A stretch of 64,000 nt of DNA, taken from contig NZ_CP180351.1 of the NCBI RefSeq assembly GCF_048006345.1, positions 2,232,001 through 2,296,000 on the forward strand, written 5' to 3'. The stretch is from Marivita sp030148515 (GTDB lineage: Bacteria; Pseudomonadota; Alphaproteobacteria; Rhodobacterales; Rhodobacteraceae). Under the pieces are notes generated by a model, which made no database searches, had not been told where the DNA came from, and was given only the letters and a program-made list of their open reading frames with translations. A program made the position numbers and the translations under genes. Shown here piece after piece: positions 25,686-33,812 of this stretch (positions are counted from its first letter, which is position 1; every line of letters starts with the position of its first letter).

Positions 25686-25780
25686 CCAAGACCTTTCGAA
25701 AGGTCTTGGAGCCGCGGTTTGCAGACCGCGGGAAAAGCGCGTTCGAACGCGCTTGATCCAAGCCGCTTCGAAGCGGCTTG
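25686..25780. repeat. Run of four palindromes with different arms
   Basis: Four units in 95 bases: 25686-25709 (arms CCAAGACC, centre TTTCGAAA, perfect), 25712-25731 (arms CCGCGGT, centre TTGCAG), 25735-25754 (AAGCGCGTTCGAACGCGCTT, perfect) and 25759-25780 (arms CAAGCCGC, centre TTCGAA, perfect). Three share the TTCGAA centre while their arms differ. It follows a GNAT gene and precedes the MBL gene, so termination is one plausible function. Confidence 0.7.
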
Positions 25781-25846
25781 CCCCTCACAGCAGTTTTTCT
25801 AGACCGCCGCAACGTCTGCGCTATCTTCGCTGCAGGAGGTGCCGGT

Positions 25847-26683
25847 ATGTGTTTCAAACCACTCTGGATGGCGATCGCCATCACCATCATGGGTAGCGCC
25901 GCCTTTGCGCAAGACGCCCGTCGTCCCAGCCATTGTCTTGCCATCGCCGATGCGACACCCGGTGCGGCCTATATCCAGAAAGCCTCGTGGACTGCGCCGA
26001 TTCCGCAATACTCGGTCCGAATCAACTATGTCGCGCACGCCACCTTCCTGTTGCAGACCCAAGGCGGGCTCGACGTTGCGACCGACTTCACCGGATTTCT
26101 GGGCAACACCACCCTGATCCCGGATGTGGTCACCATAAATCACGCCCATGACACCCATTGGACTGCGAACCCCGACCCGGCGATCCCGCATGTCCTGCCC
26201 GGATGGGGGCCGTTTGGTGAAGGCATCGACCATTACCTCGATCTGGGCGAAATGCTGGTGCGCAACGTGTCAACAGACATCCGTTCCCAATTCGGCGGGC
26301 GCGAAGACAATGGCAATTCCATCTTCATCTTCGAGGTCGAAGGCCTTTGTATCGGCCATTTGGGCCACCTGCATCACGAACCCAACGAAGAGCAATATGC
26401 GGCCATCGGACGGCTGGATGTGGTGATGGTGCCCGTGGATGGCGGCTATACGCTGCCGCGCGAGATGATGGTGCGGATCGTGGATCGCTTGCGGTCCAGC
26501 ATCGTGATCCCGATGCACTGGTTTTCGGGCTTTGCGCTCGAGGCGTTCCTTGAAGAGGTGCAGGACAGCTTCGTGATCGACCGCCGCGACAGTTCTTACC
26601 TCGAAGTATCATTGCGTGATCTGCCGTCCCGTCCTACGGTCATAGTCCTGCGTCCCGAATGGCTTCGCGACGCCCAGAATTAA
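25847..26683 (+). CDS. Exported MBL-fold (UlaG-like) metallo-hydrolase-like protein
   Basis: The 278-residue precursor has a signal peptide (MCFKPLWMAIAITIMGSAAFAQ). The beta-lactamase fold is visible as VRINYVAHATFLLQTQGGLDVATDF, a metal-site-like INHAHDTHWT, IGHLGHLHHEPNEEQ and VVMVPVDGGYT, with MHWF near the end. In the first motif the usual His-x-His-x-Asp-His reads His-Ala-His-Asp-Thr-His, so the Asp is shifted by one. The start at 25847 has AGGAGG at 25834-25839; the open frame goes further upstream over the palindromes. Confidence 0.8.
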   Translation: MCFKPLWMAIAITIMGSAAFAQDARRPSHCLAIADATPGAAYIQKASWTAPIPQYSVRINYVAHATFLLQTQGGLDVATDFTGFLGNTTLIPDVVTINHAHDTHWTANPDPAIPHVLPGWGPFGEGIDHYLDLGEMLVRNVSTDIRSQFGGREDNGNSIFIFEVEGLCIGHLGHLHHEPNEEQYAAIGRLDVVMVPVDGGYTLPREMMVRIVDRLRSSIVIPMHWFSGFALEAFLEEVQDSFVIDRRDSSYLEVSLRDLPSRPTVIVLRPEWLRDAQN

Positions 26684-26702
26684 CTCATTCGGAGACCCGT
26701 TG

Positions 26703-28124
26703 ATGCCACGCAACTCTGCCGATAGCGGCTTCATTGATGCCCTGTCGCACCAATTCCCTGCGGATATGTTTTCCCGCGCCGAGCAGTCCTATCTTGAGGA
26801 ACCCCGCGGCCGTTATCAGGGCGCGCGCGGCTTTGTCGCCCGCCCCCGCTCGACCGAGGAAGTGTCGGCGCTGGTGAAAGCCTGCGGTGAGGCAGGCGTC
26901 GGGATTGTTCCCTATGGCGGGGGCACCGGTCTGGTGGCCGGGCAGATCGCGCCTGAGGGTGAACCGGACATGCCCCTGATCCTCTCGCTGGAGCGGATGA
27001 ACACGATCCGCGCGGTCTACCCGCAGGAAAACGTGCTGATTGCGGATGCCGGCGTGATTCTGGCCAACATCCAGAAGGCGGCGGAAGAGGTGGACCGCTT
27101 GTTCCCCCTGTCGCTGGCCTCGGAAGGATCGGCGCGGATTGGCGGGTTGCTGGGCACCAATGCGGGCGGCGTCAATGTCCTGCGATATGGCAACACACGT
27201 GATCTGTGTCTTGGGCTAGAGGTGGTGATGCCCGACGGTTCTGTCTGGAACGGCCTGAAGCGCCTGCGCAAAGACAACACCGGGTACGATCTTCGCAACC
27301 TGATGATCGGGTCCGAGGGCACGCTTGGCGTGATCACTGGCGCCTCGCTCAAGCTTTTCCCGCGTCCGGCGAGCATCGGGACCGCCGTCTTTGTCATCCG
27401 CGATGCCGAGGCGGCGCTGGATCTGCTTTCGCTGGCGAAGTCGCAATTAGGCGAGAGCATCAGCGCGTTCGAACTGATGCATGGAAACGGATTGGACTTC
27501 CTCCAGCAAACCATGCCAGACGTACGTAAACCGTTCGGAGATTGTCACCCGGAGTGGATGATCCTGATGGATATCGGCCTGCCCAAAGGGCTGGACCCAC
27601 AAGAGGCGCTGGAAAACCTGTTCATGGCCGCCGAGGCGGAAGGCATCGTGTCTGACGCGGTGATTGCGCAATCCGAGACCCAGCGGAACGACTTCTGGGC
27701 CGTTCGCGAACTGATCCCCATCGCGAATCGGCAAATCGGTGCCGTATCAAGCCATGATGTCTCCGTGCCTCTGAGCGAGATCCCACAGTTCATCGCGCGC
27801 GTCTGGCAAAGCATTGCCCAGGTGGGCGAGTTCCGGATCAACTGTTTTGGCCATGTCGGCGACGGCAATCTGCATTGCAACGTGTTCCCGCCAGCGGGCA
27901 AATCCCGCGACCTGTTCCTTGAGGAGACCAAGCAGATCAAGCGGATGGTGCATGACATCGCCAATGAACTGGGCGGCACGTTCAGCGCCGAACATGGCGT
28001 CGGTCGCGCAAAGAAGGCGGATCTGGCGCGTTATGGTGATCCGGCCAAGCTGGCCGCAATGCGGGCAATCAAGGATGCGCTTGACCCCAAGGGGATCATG
28101 AACCCCGGTGCCGTTCTATCTTGA
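26703..28124 (+). CDS. FAD-linked oxidoreductase (GlcD/D-2-hydroxyacid dehydrogenase type)
   Basis: The 473-residue enzyme has the PCMH FAD domain (GIVPYGGGTGLVAGQ, LLGTNAGGVNVLRYGNTRD, GSEGTLGVITGASLKLFPRP) and the C-terminal oxidase domain with HVGDGNLHCNVFPPAG and SAEHGVGRAKKADL. These features fit D-lactate, D-2-hydroxyglutarate or glycolate dehydrogenase relatives; which substrate cannot be read. I used the ATG at 26703 behind GGAGACC; a TTG at 26700 precedes it. The 3' end overlaps the convergent transglycosylase gene by nine bases. Confidence 0.88.
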   Translation: MPRNSADSGFIDALSHQFPADMFSRAEQSYLEEPRGRYQGARGFVARPRSTEEVSALVKACGEAGVGIVPYGGGTGLVAGQIAPEGEPDMPLILSLERMNTIRAVYPQENVLIADAGVILANIQKAAEEVDRLFPLSLASEGSARIGGLLGTNAGGVNVLRYGNTRDLCLGLEVVMPDGSVWNGLKRLRKDNTGYDLRNLMIGSEGTLGVITGASLKLFPRPASIGTAVFVIRDAEAALDLLSLAKSQLGESISAFELMHGNGLDFLQQTMPDVRKPFGDCHPEWMILMDIGLPKGLDPQEALENLFMAAEAEGIVSDAVIAQSETQRNDFWAVRELIPIANRQIGAVSSHDVSVPLSEIPQFIARVWQSIAQVGEFRINCFGHVGDGNLHCNVFPPAGKSRDLFLEETKQIKRMVHDIANELGGTFSAEHGVGRAKKADLARYGDPAKLAAMRAIKDALDPKGIMNPGAVLS

Positions 28125-28928
28125 CGCCACGCGGAAGACGCATCCATCCGTGACAAGCTGGGGCGGCGTGAGGCATAGGCCTTTCGCCGTCTGGAAGGCC
28201 TGAAGCACCTTAGGCACGTAAGCGCGGGTTTCAGCGTAGTCGGGCACACCGCTCGCACGAACAACAGCGTTCTCCCCGGCATTGTACCCTGCCAGTGCGA
28301 GAATCACGTCGTTGTCGAACTTTTCCATGAGGAAATCGAGGAACGCGACGCCGCCCTTGATGTTCTGCGTGGGCGAAAGCCTGTCAGCGACACCAAACCG
28401 CTCGGCGGTTGCGGGCATCAGTTGCATCAACCCTTGTGCCCCAACCGAGCTTTCCGCATCGACGCGTCCTGCTGATTCCACCGAGATGACGGCCAAAACC
28501 AACGCGGGCGACACACGGGTGCCCACGGTATGAAGCAGAATATCCTTGCCATGTCGTTCCGCGATCCCTTGCAGGTCCTGCAAACGAGGGCCGGCGATCC
28601 CCTGCCCCGAAGGTGGATTCATGAGCCGCACCAATGCCGGTTCAAGCCGGCCGGGTCCTTGTGCGTCGATTGATGGAGAGATCTCGTTCCAGAACCACGC
28701 GAGCGTTTCGCCGCCAGGTGCACGTGGCTTGGGCGCAGAAGCCGCTGGTGCCGCCGTTGGCAGGCTCGGCGCTTGTGGTGCGATCTGGACAGTAATGCGT
28801 TTCTTCGCCCCCGAAGATGGCGGCTTGACCCGCTTTGCCGAGAATTCAGGAAACGGCGGCGGTTCTGCCATGGCGCCACCCGCGCCAAGACAGATGGCGA
28901 CAAGCGCCAGCACAAAATAGCGTTTCAT
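28116..28928 (-). CDS. Lytic transglycosylase with N-terminal signal peptide
   Basis: A 270-residue precursor with a signal peptide ending GGAMAEP, a Pro/Ala-rich linker (about 25-70), and an SLT goose-lysozyme-type domain (about 120-250): VISVESAGRVDAESSVGAQGLMQLMPATAERF with the catalytic Glu in ISVESAG, and LALAGYNAGENAV. It should cut peptidoglycan in the periplasm without water. It lies just upstream of the pilus locus on the opposite strand, whose assembly would need wall gaps, but a direct link is only inferred. Confidence 0.88.
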   Translation of the reverse strand: MKRYFVLALVAICLGAGGAMAEPPPFPEFSAKRVKPPSSGAKKRITVQIAPQAPSLPTAAPAASAPKPRAPGGETLAWFWNEISPSIDAQGPGRLEPALVRLMNPPSGQGIAGPRLQDLQGIAERHGKDILLHTVGTRVSPALVLAVISVESAGRVDAESSVGAQGLMQLMPATAERFGVADRLSPTQNIKGGVAFLDFLMEKFDNDVILALAGYNAGENAVVRASGVPDYAETRAYVPKVLQAFQTAKGLCLTPPQLVTDGCVFRVASR

Positions 28929-29284
28929 ATGCAGGCTCCTGCTCGATGCCCGTTATTGTTGAAACAAAGTATTACACAATCCGGCTGTCGAGGCCATTTC
29001 GTTTCTCAAGTGAAACCAATCCCTTGGGATCAGCCCACACCACAATGACCAATTCAAACAACATTAATTTTTTTTCATTTTTTATTTCGTTATTTATCAA
29101 TAGCTTAACGTGATTTCATTAACTTTCGCACCAAGCTGCAAAATCGGACCAATGCGGTCAAACTGCTGCCCCAATCCGGCGGGTATAAGTGCTCATCCAA
29201 GACGGGATGGAGCGAATGAGAGAGCGCTCAACACAAAGTCCTGAGCTTGGCCAACGTGAGCAAACTAGGACTATGGAGATCAAA
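28929..29284. promoter_or_regulatory. AT-rich region upstream of the flp genes
   Basis: A 356-base gene-free stretch between the divergent transglycosylase gene and flp1. It includes a very AT-rich segment (29045-29130, with a poly-T run) and two TTAA half-sites (29105-29108 and 29119-29122). The last 65 bases recur upstream of flp2. It probably carries the promoters of both flanking genes. Confidence 0.5.
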
Positions 29285-29482
29285 ATGATCAAATTCATCA
29301 AAAACTTCCGTAAAGACGAAGACGGTGCCGTGACAGTTGACTGGGTCGTTCTGACCGCTGCTGTTGTTGGCCTCGCAATTGCTGCTTATGGCGCAATCCA
29401 GGAAAACACCGATCAGGTTCTGACCGCAACTGGTGGCGCGGTTCTCGGCGCACAAGACTGGCTGCCGGCAGCTGCTGACTAA
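29285..29482 (+). CDS. flp: Flp family type IVb pilin, copy 1
   Basis: The 65-residue pilin precursor starts MIKFIKNFRKDEDG, followed by GAVTVDWVVLTAAVVGL. The peptidase would cut after the Gly before Ala-Val-Thr-Val-Asp; Asp replaces the usual Glu at position +5. A membrane helix (about 20-40) and an Ala/Gln-rich tail complete it. I used the ATG at 29285 behind GGAG at 29275-29278; an in-frame ATG at 29273 has a poorly spaced site. A strong terminator follows. Copy 2 differs at only three residues. Confidence 0.9.
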   Translation: MIKFIKNFRKDEDGAVTVDWVVLTAAVVGLAIAAYGAIQENTDQVLTATGGAVLGAQDWLPAAAD

Positions 29483-29504
29483 TCTGTTGATATCTATCAA
29501 CGGG

Positions 29505-29532
29505 AAAAGGCGCGCGCTCTGCGCGCCTTTTT
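29505..29532 (+). terminator. Rho-independent terminator of flp copy 1
   Basis: Arms AAAAGGCGCGC and GCGCGCCTTTT around GCTCT, ending in a T-run, 22 bases past the stop. It suggests high, separate transcription of the pilin. Confidence 0.85.
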
Positions 29533-29776
29533 CTTTCTGACTTCAGAACTGACAGCCTGACGACATTCACGATTCTTCTTTATGAGTGTTTTCAATTCAT
29601 TGACGGTTTTCACTTACGTTTGAAGCATGCAGAAAACCCAACCATGCTGTCAAAATGCTAACCCAATCTCGCGATTGTCGTTCTTCATCGAACAAGGGAC
29701 GACAGGGATTTGAGAGCGTTCAGCATTCAGTCCTGAACTTGGCCAACACAAGCAAACTAGGACTATGGAGATCAAA

Positions 29777-29974
29777 ATGATCAAATTCATCAAAAACTTC
29801 AGCAAAGACGAAGACGGCGCCGTAACAGTTGACTGGGTCGTTCTGACCGCTGCTGTTGTTGGCCTCGCAATTGCGGCTTACACCGCGATCCAGGAAAACA
29901 CCGATCAGGTTCTGACCGCAACTGGTGGCGCGGTTCTCGGCGCACAAGACTGGCTGCCGGCAGCTGCTGACTAA
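29777..29974 (+). CDS. flp: Flp family type IVb pilin, copy 2
   Basis: A second 65-residue Flp precursor: MIKFIKNFSKDEDG then GAVTVDWVVLTAA, and the same ALGAQDWLPAAAD-type end. It differs from copy 1 at three places (Arg to Ser, Gly-Ala to Thr-Ala in AAYTAIQ). The leader (GAGCG ... TTGGCCAACAC ... CAAACTAGGACTATGGAG), ribosome site and terminator are also duplicated. It is likely a major pilin alongside or in place of copy 1. Confidence 0.9.
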   Translation: MIKFIKNFSKDEDGAVTVDWVVLTAAVVGLAIAAYTAIQENTDQVLTATGGAVLGAQDWLPAAAD

Positions 29975-29996
29975 TCTAGTGATATCCGCAAACGGG

Positions 29997-30026
29997 AAAA
30001 GGCGCGCAATTTGCGCGCCTTTTTTC
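29997..30026 (+). terminator. Rho-independent terminator of flp copy 2
   Basis: Arms AAAAGGCGCGC and GCGCGCCTTTT around AATTT, followed by T residues, 22 bases past the stop. It is the counterpart of the copy 1 terminator with a changed loop. Confidence 0.85.
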
Positions 30027-30053
30027 CTGCCCAAATAGTTAGGAGTCTGCGCT

Positions 30054-30242
30054 ATGCGCGCGGTCATCACGGCATTCGCTAGAACCGAAAGCGGCGCGGT
30101 CGCTCTGGACTGGCTTCTCTTGACAGCCACAGCAATTGGACTTGCCATCGGTGGCCTGACCATGATGCAAAGCAACGCTGCGGACGTTTCGGACGCATCC
30201 GGCGATGCACAGTCGCACCCTTCGGAGTTCGGCTCTCCCTGA
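30054..30242 (+). CDS. Short Flp-like pilin or pseudopilin
   Basis: A 62-residue protein with the same architecture as Flp: a short basic leader (MRAVITAFARTESG), a cleavable GAVALDWLLLTATAIGLA with Asp at +5, one membrane helix, and a short polar tail. It is clearly diverged from the two flp copies. It may be a minor pilin. An AGGAG site precedes the start; 225 bases without a gene separate it from cpaB, consistent with a new promoter there. Confidence 0.75.
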   Translation: MRAVITAFARTESGAVALDWLLLTATAIGLAIGGLTMMQSNAADVSDASGDAQSHPSEFGSP

Positions 30243-30467
30243 CCGGCCGATGCGGCCGATCTTGGTCGCGTCACGCCTTCGAAGATAACTTTTCGTACCA
30301 AAACTGAACTGCCCGATCACTCCCGCGTGAGGCCGTCCTCCGGTAGCGCAACTTCTCAATTTCGCCACAATCTGCCCCAGAGGCAGACATAATGGTCCGT
30401 TAATCCGAACACTGAACCATCTTCCAGCACGGCGCCCGTGCCCATCGGAAGCATGTAAGGAGGCTAT

Positions 30468-31325
30468 ATGCGCATCGTCTTTGGACTTGTCCTTATCGCG
30501 GGTCTGGCACTGGCCGGTTTCGCCGTATACATGGCGCAGAATTATATCGGCGCCTATCAAACCGCGCTTGAACAGGAACGCAGCAAAGCAACGGCCAGCA
30601 TTCCGGTTCAGGAAATCTATGTTGCGACACGCGCACTGGATTACGGTGAGATCATCGCCCCGGAAGACATTGCCTTGATGCCGTGGCCCAAGCAAAGCCT
30701 GCCAGATAATTTCTTCGACGCAGCGACCCCGGTGAACGCAGATGGCGCCGATCTGCGCGTTGCGTTGCGCCCGATCGAAAAGAACGAAGCGATCATGGCC
30801 AGCAAGGTCAGCGAACCAGGTGCAGATGCAGGCCTGACATCGCGGCTTGAACGCGGTCAGCGCGCGTTTGCGATCAAGGTCGATGTGGCGACCGGTGTGT
30901 CCGGCTTTCTGCGTCCAACCGACCGGGTCGATGTGTACTGGACCGGCCGCGTCAGAAGTAACGATCCCAACATGCCCAATGGTGAAGTCACCAAGCTGAT
31001 CGAAACAGGGGTCAAGCTGATTGCCATCGACCAGACCTCCGAGACCGACACAACCCAAACCACGATTGCCCGCACCGTGACTGTTGCCGCCAGCCCGCAA
31101 CAGGTAGCATCTTTGGCCCAAGCTCAATCGACTGGACGTCTATCTCTGTCGCTGATGGGCCGTAACGATGACACCGTTGCCGAGGTGATCGAAGTAGACC
31201 AACGGTCTCTTCTGGGCCTCGGAGAACGTGTGGAAGAGGAAAAACAGCATTCGATTCAAATTTGTACGATCCGAACCCGCCGCGGTGGCGAAGTGGTGGA
31301 TATGCCCATCCCTTGTACAAATTGA
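30468..31325 (+). CDS. cpaB: Flp pilus assembly protein CpaB (RcpC)
   Basis: The 285-residue protein has an N-terminal membrane anchor (MRIVFGLVLIAGLALAGFAVYMAQ) and periplasmic SAF/AFP-like domains (IYVATRALDYGEIIAPEDIALMPWP, RLERGQRAFAIKVDVATGVSGFLRPTDRVDVYW). CpaB works with the secretin in the outer-membrane part of the Tad machine. AAGGAGG precedes the ATG. It starts the main run of tad genes. Confidence 0.9.
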   Translation: MRIVFGLVLIAGLALAGFAVYMAQNYIGAYQTALEQERSKATASIPVQEIYVATRALDYGEIIAPEDIALMPWPKQSLPDNFFDAATPVNADGADLRVALRPIEKNEAIMASKVSEPGADAGLTSRLERGQRAFAIKVDVATGVSGFLRPTDRVDVYWTGRVRSNDPNMPNGEVTKLIETGVKLIAIDQTSETDTTQTTIARTVTVAASPQQVASLAQAQSTGRLSLSLMGRNDDTVAEVIEVDQRSLLGLGERVEEEKQHSIQICTIRTRRGGEVVDMPIPCTN

Positions 31326-31518
31326 CGTTTCCCGCACCGCATCTGGTGAAACTACTAAATTCGCAGTCAACAAGGCGCAGCATTATGTTGCGCCTTATCC
31401 ACATGAAGCACCCCTCTGAAATCATTGATTCTTGCAATAAAAGCCGACTTAGCGCAGCTTGGTCGCAATATCGGGCATCAAGACCCACTTTTGAGGCGTG
31501 ATCGGAAAGGCAGGTCAC

Positions 31519-32940
31519 ATGTATACGAGCAGTTCCTTCAAGGCCGTCCTGTTGGGCGCGGCCCTTGCTATTTCTCCGATGGCGCAAACAGCTTTCGCTG
31601 AAACTCTGCGTGTCATCCGGACCAATACTGAATCGACACTGAACGTTCCCATGAACCGTGCGGTGGTTGTCGAAAGCGAAGTTCCCTTTGCAGAACTAAG
31701 CATCGCCAACCCGTCGATTGCAGATATCTCGTCCCTATCGGACCGAACCATCTACGTGCTGGGCAAGACGCCCGGCACAACGACATTGACCATTCTGGAC
31801 GGCAACGGTCAGTTGATCACCAATGTCGATGTCCGGGTCGCCCCGGACCTGAGCGAATTCAAAGAGCGGCTTCGCCAAATTCTGCCGGACGAAAAGATCG
31901 AAGTCCGGACAGCAAACGATGGCATCGTCCTGTCAGGCACCGTGTCGAGCACGATCCGCATGCAGCGGGCGCTTGATCTGGCTACACGCTACGCACCGGA
32001 ACGGGTCTCGAACCTGATGACCGTCGGCGGTGTCCAGCAGGTCATGCTCAAGGTGCGGTTCGCTGAAATGCAGCGCTCCGTGTCGAAATCGCTGCAAGCC
32101 TCGCTTGCGACAGGCGGATCGGTGCTGGACGGCGATCTTGGCCTTGAACTGGGTACCGGCAACGCCGCCCCTCTGGCAAATGTCGACTCCGTTGCCGACA
32201 AGCTTGGGCCGGGTGCGGGTTCACAAGGCGCGATCCTGTTCGGGTTTAACGCTGGCGGGCTTGAAGTGGGCATTCTGCTTGAAGCGCTCGAAGCCAAAGG
32301 CGTTGTGCGGACACTGGCAGAGCCGAACCTCACCTCTCTGTCCGGTCAGGAAGCAACCTTCCTTGCCGGTGGCGAATACCCGGTGCCGGTTTCTCAGGAA
32401 AGCGGAACGATCGCCGTTGAATTCAAACCCTTCGGTGTCGAACTCAACTTCATCCCGCGGGTTCTTGATGACAACGTCATCAACCTCGAACTTGAGGCGG
32501 CAGTTTCGTCCATCGACCCAAGCAGCGGTGTCGACATCGGCGCGATCCGGATCGACGGCTTCAGCCGCCGGGAAACAACGACAACCGTGGAACTGCGCGA
32601 CGGTGAAAGCTTCGCCATCGCAGGTCTGTTGCAGGACGACTTCCGCGACCTGAACAGCCAGGTTCCGTGGCTCGGGGACATCCCCGTTCTGGGTGCCCTT
32701 TTCCGCAGCGCCGAATATCAGCGCGAACAGTCGGAACTTGTGATCATCATCACGCCGCATCTGGTCACGCCGACGCGGGGCGAAGCTCTTGCCCTGCCGA
32801 CCGACCGGGTGCGCCCGCCGAGTGAAAAAGACCTGTTCCTTTTCGGACGCGTCGCCAACGACACACGCAATCTGCGCGGTGCCGCTGGTGAAGTTGCCAA
32901 GCAGGATTTTTCGGGTTCCTATGGTTATGTGATGGATTGA
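31519..32940 (+). CDS. cpaC: Secretin CpaC (RcpA) of the Tad pilus
   Basis: Forms the outer-membrane pore for the pilus. The 473-residue precursor has a signal peptide (to TAFAE), a pilus-assembly N-terminal domain (LNVPMNRAVVVESEVPFAELSIANPSIADI), a BON-like segment, and the secretin core with LAEPNLTSLSGQEATFLAGGEYPVP, GVELNFIPRVLDDNVINL and ELVIIITPHLVTP near the end. I used the ATG at 31519, which gives a normal signal peptide; the longer frame starts at 31498. It ends five bases before the OmpA gene. Confidence 0.93.
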   Translation: MYTSSSFKAVLLGAALAISPMAQTAFAETLRVIRTNTESTLNVPMNRAVVVESEVPFAELSIANPSIADISSLSDRTIYVLGKTPGTTTLTILDGNGQLITNVDVRVAPDLSEFKERLRQILPDEKIEVRTANDGIVLSGTVSSTIRMQRALDLATRYAPERVSNLMTVGGVQQVMLKVRFAEMQRSVSKSLQASLATGGSVLDGDLGLELGTGNAAPLANVDSVADKLGPGAGSQGAILFGFNAGGLEVGILLEALEAKGVVRTLAEPNLTSLSGQEATFLAGGEYPVPVSQESGTIAVEFKPFGVELNFIPRVLDDNVINLELEAAVSSIDPSSGVDIGAIRIDGFSRRETTTTVELRDGESFAIAGLLQDDFRDLNSQVPWLGDIPVLGALFRSAEYQREQSELVIIITPHLVTPTRGEALALPTDRVRPPSEKDLFLFGRVANDTRNLRGAAGEVAKQDFSGSYGYVMD

Positions 32941-32944
32941 GGCG

Positions 32945-33619
32945 ATGGCAGTTCAAAAGAACCTCCGCATTCCGATGGCTCTGACCGGGCTCGCGCTTCT
33001 GGCCGCCTGTGCCAGCAGCGATCCGGTCTACAGCGCCTTCAACCGTGAAGCCGGCGCGCTCTTGGATACGGGCAATTTCGGCACCGCCACCATGAACAAC
33101 ATTCAGATCATGAATGGCGAAAAGCGGTATACCTACGATCTGTCACAGCGTTTTGCGAGCGAGGTGATGACCACGGTCAACTTCGCCTTCAACAGCGCGG
33201 TTCTGGACAGCGGCGCACAGGACACACTTCGTGAACAGGCACAGTGGATCCGCCAGTTCCCGGAAGTGCGCTTCCGCGTCTATGGCCACACCGATGCTGT
33301 GGGAAGCGAAGCGTATAACAAGCGTCTGGGCCTGAACCGTGCCCATGCGGTTGTCAATTTCCTGGCCTCGCAGGGCATCAGCAAGGATCGCCTCGAAGCT
33401 GTTGTCTCCTTCGGGGAAACACAGCCGCTGATCGTGACCGAAGGGCGCGAGCGCCGCAACCGCCGCACCGTGACCGAGGTTTCGGGCTTCGTCGGCTCGC
33501 ATCCCACTGTTCTTGAAGGCAGATATGCCGAGATCATCTATCGCGAGTATATCAACAGTGCAGCACCTCGGACCGGCCTGACCGGTATCCAGGGCACCGA
33601 CTTCCAGTCCTCTCAATAA
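32945..33619 (+). CDS. OmpA-family lipoprotein of the tad locus
   Basis: A 224-residue precursor with a lipobox (LALLAACASSD) and an OmpA/peptidoglycan-binding domain: VNFAFNSAVLDSGAQDTLREQAQWI, RVYGHTDAVGSEAYNKRLGLNRAHAVVNFL and a final RRNRRTVTEV. It occupies the place of the small CpaD lipoprotein in other tad loci, so it probably anchors the secretin to the wall. It is followed by a terminator hairpin. Confidence 0.88.
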   Translation: MAVQKNLRIPMALTGLALLAACASSDPVYSAFNREAGALLDTGNFGTATMNNIQIMNGEKRYTYDLSQRFASEVMTTVNFAFNSAVLDSGAQDTLREQAQWIRQFPEVRFRVYGHTDAVGSEAYNKRLGLNRAHAVVNFLASQGISKDRLEAVVSFGETQPLIVTEGRERRNRRTVTEVSGFVGSHPTVLEGRYAEIIYREYINSAAPRTGLTGIQGTDFQSSQ

Positions 33620-33620
33620 A

Positions 33621-33646
33621 GGCAAGGCCCCGAAAGGGGCCATGCC
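33621..33646 (+). terminator. Hairpin between the OmpA gene and cpaE
   Basis: GGCCCC-GAAA-GGGGCC is extended outward by GGCA/TGCC across an A-A mismatch, just after the stop. It separates cpaB-cpaC-ompA from the cpaE-onward unit. Confidence 0.65.
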
Positions 33647-33812
33647 ATCGGCCTGAAATACCGTACAATTTCGGTAATTCGGCCCCAATGTTGCCAAGTT
33701 TCCAAACGACTTTCGGACCGTAGCAGTCCTTCCCGAGCGACTCGGGATTGGCGTTCTTGATACGTGCAAAATGCCGGTCACGGACGCCGCGAAGTTAGAG
33801 GAAACGAGGCAA

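Noticed and set aside
25686..25780. A CRISPR array or IS fragment
   Set aside because: The units are palindromes of different sequence, not identical direct repeats with spacers, and there are no cas or transposase genes.
29105..29122. A CtrA binding site upstream of flp1
   Set aside because: The two TTAA half-sites are ten bases apart and not seven, so they do not fit the CtrA consensus.
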